Of a stretch of DNA of 7,180 bases, positions 5,762-7,180 are shown piece after piece. A model generated the notes under the pieces. That model was not told where the DNA came from. It did not search any database and saw only the letters and a list, made by a program, of their open reading frames with translations. Position numbers and translations under genes: made by a program. The number at the start of each line of letters is the position of its first letter. The stretch's first letter is position 1. The DNA comes from an uncultured Ruminococcus sp. (GTDB lineage Bacteria; Bacillota; Clostridia; Oscillospirales; Acutalibacteraceae), in contig CACXDE010000053.1 of NCBI GenBank assembly GCA_902766305.1, positions 1 through 7,180 of the forward strand. Reading direction: 5' to 3'.

Positions 5762-6532
5762 ATGAAAAGTATGTTTGAAATAAGCGAAGGACGTCCTGAC
5801 ATCACGGGAAAAGGCGAACCGATAATCGAATTTAACAATGTAACAAAAATATATACACTGTATAAGAACAGCCGCGAACAGTTCAAGGCTCTTTTTATAA
5901 AGTCAAAAAAATATAAGCGCTCCAAAGCTTTGGACGGTGTGAATTTTAAGATATACAAGGGTGAGTCTGTTGCTATTATAGGAAAAAACGGCGCAGGCAA
6001 ATCAACTGTTCTCAAGATGATAACCGGAGTTGCATTCCCGACGACGGGCGAGGTTAAGGTAAAGGGAAGGGTTGCCGCATTGCTTGAGCTTACCGCCGGT
6101 TTCGTCCCGGATATGACAGGAAGGGAGAATATCAGCTTCAAGTGCTATGTTTTAGGACTGAACGAGGACGAAATAAAGGAAATAGAGCAGAAGGTTGTTG
6201 ATTTTGCCGATCTGGGGGATTATATGGATCAGCCTGTGCGTACATATTCGTCAGGTATGAAAATGCGTCTCGGTTTTGCTATCAATATAAATATGAATCC
6301 GGATATTCTGGTTATTGATGAGGCGCTTAGTGTCGGCGATGCAGCTTTCAAGAAAAAGTGCAAGGCTAAGATAAGGGAACTTATTGCCCGTGATATTACT
6401 GTACTTTATGTCAGCCACGGCCGTGATATCAGAGAGATATGCAAACGATGTATTTTTCTTCAAAAGGGAAAGGTTATTTTTGACGGGGGAATGGAGGAGA
6501 CTCTTAATAAGTACCCCGAATTTGGTAAATAA
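5762..6532 (+). CDS. Polysaccharide/teichoic-acid export type ABC transporter ATPase
   Basis: A 256-residue cytosolic nucleotide-binding protein. Walker A is GKNGAGKST (74-82), the signature region is YSSGMKMRLGFA (162-173), Walker B is ILVIDEAL (182-189), the D-loop is SVGD (190-193) and the H-loop His is 219 (VSHG). The N-terminal YTLYKNSREQFKALF and the segment LLELTAGFVPDMTGREN are typical of the TagH/Wzt/KpsT group. These energise export of teichoic acids, O-antigen or capsule through a TagG/Wzm-type permease. It ends soon after the ATPase domain, without the C-terminal glycan-binding domain of long Wzt. No permease or glycosyltransferase is within the window on either side, so partner and substrate are unknown. 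Start choice: ATG 5762 has GAAAGG (5746-5751) 10 nt upstream. A TTG at 5738 would add 8 residues but has no ribosome binding site. Its own promoter and terminator suggest a single-gene transcript. Confidence 0.9.
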   Translation: MKSMFEISEGRPDITGKGEPIIEFNNVTKIYTLYKNSREQFKALFIKSKKYKRSKALDGVNFKIYKGESVAIIGKNGAGKSTVLKMITGVAFPTTGEVKVKGRVAALLELTAGFVPDMTGRENISFKCYVLGLNEDEIKEIEQKVVDFADLGDYMDQPVRTYSSGMKMRLGFAININMNPDILVIDEALSVGDAAFKKKCKAKIRELIARDITVLYVSHGRDIREICKRCIFLQKGKVIFDGGMEETLNKYPEFGK

Positions 6533-6540
6533 CAATGCAC

Positions 6541-6619
6541 AGTTGTCAGTTGTAAGTTATAAGCTTCAAGCTCAAAGCATTATGAGTGTGGAGTGTGGAA
6601 GGTGGAGTGTGGAGTTGTT
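6541..6619 (+). repeat. Degenerate heptanucleotide tandem repeats, blocks 1 and 2
   Basis: Block 1 (6541-6575) is five 7-nt units beginning AG: AGTTGTC, AGTTGTA, AGTTATA, AGCTTCA, AGCTCAA. After a 9-nt break comes block 2 (6585-6619): AGTGTGG twice, AAGGTGG, AGTGTGG, AGTTGTT. The 7-nt period is clear while the units diverge. This resembles short tandemly repeated heptamers known from intergenic DNA of some bacteria. It starts 9 nt after the ABC-ATPase stop. Confidence 0.8.
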
Positions 6620-6662
6620 ACATCAACGTACAATGCCGAGGTGCTTCAGCTTTTCTTGCCAT

Positions 6663-6679
6663 GTCATTCTGAGGAGCGG
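6663..6679 (+). repeat. REP/MITE-like repeat end, copy A
   Basis: GTCATTCTGAGGAGCGG. It shares the 11-nt core TTCTGAGGAGC with copies at 6770 and 6952, and is related in inverted form to 6906-6921. It lies between heptad blocks 2 and 3. Confidence 0.7.
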
Positions 6680-6685
6680 ATAAAT

Positions 6686-6727
6686 AGCTCAGAGCTAAGA
6701 GTGCAGAGCTCAGAGTATGGAGTATCA
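6686..6727 (+). repeat. Degenerate heptanucleotide tandem repeats, block 3
   Basis: Six uninterrupted 7-nt units: AGCTCAG, AGCTAAG, AGTGCAG, AGCTCAG, AGTATGG, AGTATCA. They share the AG start and the 7-nt period with the blocks at 6541-6619 but have a different unit sequence. The block begins 6 nt after REP-like copy A. Confidence 0.8.
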
Positions 6728-6769
6728 GGCTTTTTTCTTCTTTTGTCGTTTTAATTCGTTCCCCTCACT

Positions 6770-6786
6770 GTCGTTCTGAGGAGCGG
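6770..6786 (+). repeat. REP/MITE-like repeat end, copy B
   Basis: GTCGTTCTGAGGAGCGG, one mismatch from copy A. Its last bases, CGG, form the start of the terminator stem at 6784. With the inverted copy ending at 6921 it could bound a 152-nt element. Confidence 0.7.
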
Positions 6787-6813
6787 CACTATTATTAGTA
6801 GTGCCGTTTTTTT
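6784..6813 (+). terminator. Intrinsic terminator downstream of the ABC-ATPase
   Basis: CGGCACTA (6784-6791) pairs perfectly with TAGTGCCG (6799-6806) around a 7-nt loop, followed by seven T (6807-6813). It is the only convincing + strand terminator after the ABC-ATPase stop, though about 250 nt away. The transcript would therefore run through the heptad repeats. Confidence 0.88.
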
Positions 6814-6859
6814 GACTTGTAGGCAATGATGTACTATGATTTTTTCAGAAACCAAGCAC

Positions 6860-6921
6860 CGAAGAATCTTTCCAGTTATGCTGTTTTCATGAAAAAGATC
6901 ATTCGCTGCACTCAGGATGAC
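6860..6921. repeat. Imperfect hairpin with inverted REP-like end, copy D
   Basis: CGAAGAATCTTT (6860-6871) pairs with AAAGATCATTCG (6894-6905) at 10 of 12 positions. Directly beside it, CTGCACTCAGGATGAC (6906-6921) is, in reverse complement, GTCATCCTGAGTGCAG, a relative of the direct copies at 6663, 6770 and 6952. The combination of a CATTCTGAG-type end with a GAAGAATC hairpin resembles non-coding dispersed repeats seen in many genomes (recalled, not searched). Confidence 0.6.
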
Positions 6922-6951
6922 AACGGGGGCGGTTCAGGATAACACCCGCCT

Positions 6952-6968
6952 GCCATTCTGAGGAGCAG
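6952..6968 (+). repeat. REP/MITE-like repeat end, copy C
   Basis: GCCATTCTGAGGAGCAG, two mismatches from copy A. No matching inverted partner is seen downstream, so it looks like a remnant of another element copy. Confidence 0.65.
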
Positions 6969-6989
6969 TCCGTAATAAAATCAATTGGT

Positions 6990-7056
6990 AAAAAGCGAAA
7001 AAAAGCGAAAAAAATTCAAAAAAATGCTTGACAAATATAAAAAGCTGTGGTATTAT
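6990..7056 (+). promoter_or_regulatory. tRNA-Gly promoter with phased A-tracts upstream
   Basis: TTGACA (7028-7033), a 17-nt spacer and TATTAT (7051-7056) form the core promoter, with a start site near 7063. Immediately upstream are A-runs at 6990-6994, 6998-7004, 7008-7014 and 7018-7024. The last three begin exactly 10 nt apart. Such helically phased A-tracts bend DNA and act as UP elements at strong stable-RNA promoters. Confidence 0.88.
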
Positions 7057-7095
7057 AATATACGTTCCTGAGAGAAACAAACCAAATATGATTAT

Positions 7096-7169
7096 GCGGG
7101 TGTAGTTCAATGGTAGAACACTAGCCTTCCAAGCTGGTTGCGTGGGTTCGATTCCCATCACCCGCTCCA
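7096..7169 (+). tRNA. tRNA-Gly (UCC anticodon)
   Basis: A 74-nt tRNA including an encoded 3' CCA (7167-7169). The acceptor stem is GCGGGTG/CACCCGC (7 bp) with discriminator T. The anticodon stem is CTAGC/GCTGG (one T-G pair) with loop CTTCCAA, giving anticodon TCC (7128-7130). The T arm is GTGGG-TTCGATT-CCCAT. Only 11 nt follow in the window, so its terminator, or a further tRNA, would be outside. Confidence 0.97.
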
Positions 7170-7180
7170 TTTATGCGCTG

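Larger units (their letters stand above)
6533..7095. other. Gene-free, repeat-rich region before tRNA-Gly
   Basis: About 560 nt without a credible gene. In order it contains two blocks of heptanucleotide repeats, a REP-like end (6663), a third heptad block, a second REP-like end joined to an intrinsic terminator (6770-6813), an imperfect hairpin with an inverted REP-like end (6860-6921), and a GC-rich patch with GGCGG/CCGCC arms (6928-6950). A third direct REP-like end (6952), phased A-tracts and the tRNA-Gly promoter follow. ORFs that cross it are built from repeats and lack ribosome binding sites. Confidence 0.8.

Noticed and set aside
6384..6683. 99-residue + strand ORF running from the ABC-ATPase into the repeats
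   Set aside because: It overlaps the ABC-ATPase in another frame and continues into heptad repeats; its composition is not protein-like.
6541..6727. CRISPR-like array
   Set aside because: The units are 7 nt with no unique spacers, and no cas genes are present.
6928..6950. GC-rich GGCGG/CCGCC hairpin as a terminator
   Set aside because: The stem is short and no T-run follows on either strand, so it is better seen as part of the repeat debris.
6934..7170. 78-residue - strand ORF beginning MERVMGIEPT
   Set aside because: Its N-terminal part is the antisense of tRNA-Gly; this is a familiar false protein call over tRNA genes. The rest covers the A-tracts and the tRNA promoter.

Overview
The window looks like an ordinary chromosomal segment of an AT-rich Clostridia-class Firmicute. 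A Ruminococcus/Oscillospiraceae-like gut anaerobe is my best guess. The grounds are the lon-engB gene pair, a FeoA-FeoB fusion followed by a Cys-rich FeoB-associated membrane protein, strong AGGAGG-type ribosome binding sites, and promoters of the TTGACA-17-TATAAT type. The taxonomic placement is inference from gene content and style, not from a marker gene.

Layout. (1) Positions 1-785, + strand: the last 58 codons of the ATP-dependent protease Lon, including the catalytic-dyad lysine, then the ribosome-assembly GTPase EngB/YsxC. A bidirectional terminator (784-837) separates them from the convergent genes that follow. (2) Positions 843-2658, - strand: a compact two-gene NAD-salvage operon. 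A nicotinamidase (pncA) is followed after 16 nt by nicotinate phosphoribosyltransferase (pncB), both driven by a clear promoter at 2630-2658. (3) Positions 2697-5264, - strand: a ferrous-iron uptake unit. A 782-residue FeoA-FeoB fusion is followed, stop codon abutting start codon, by a 54-residue Cys-rich membrane protein too short for routine ORF calling. A terminator hairpin closes the unit. (4) Positions 5284-5432, - strand: tRNA-Pro(UGG) with a perfect consensus promoter and its own terminator. That terminator ends only 19 nt before the feoB start. (5) Positions 5644-6532, + strand: a lone polysaccharide/teichoic-acid-export type ABC ATPase (TagH/Wzt/KpsT-like) with a good promoter and no adjacent permease. 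(6) Positions 6533-7095: 563 nt with no gene, holding degenerate heptanucleotide tandem repeats, several copies of a REP/MITE-like repeat end, an intrinsic terminator, and phased A-tracts. (7) Positions 7096-7169, + strand: tRNA-Gly(UCC) with encoded CCA.

How the genes work together. PncA and PncB carry out consecutive steps, nicotinamide to nicotinate to nicotinate mononucleotide. FeoAB and the small Cys-rich protein act together in Fe(II) import. The rest are independent housekeeping units. I found no convincing new defence, mobile or regulatory system. The points most worth a second look are the lack of promoter room between the tRNA-Pro terminator and feoB, the repeat-rich 6533-6968 region, the 10-bp-phased A-tracts upstream of tRNA-Gly, and a 13-nt leader sequence shared by feoB and the small Cys-rich gene.
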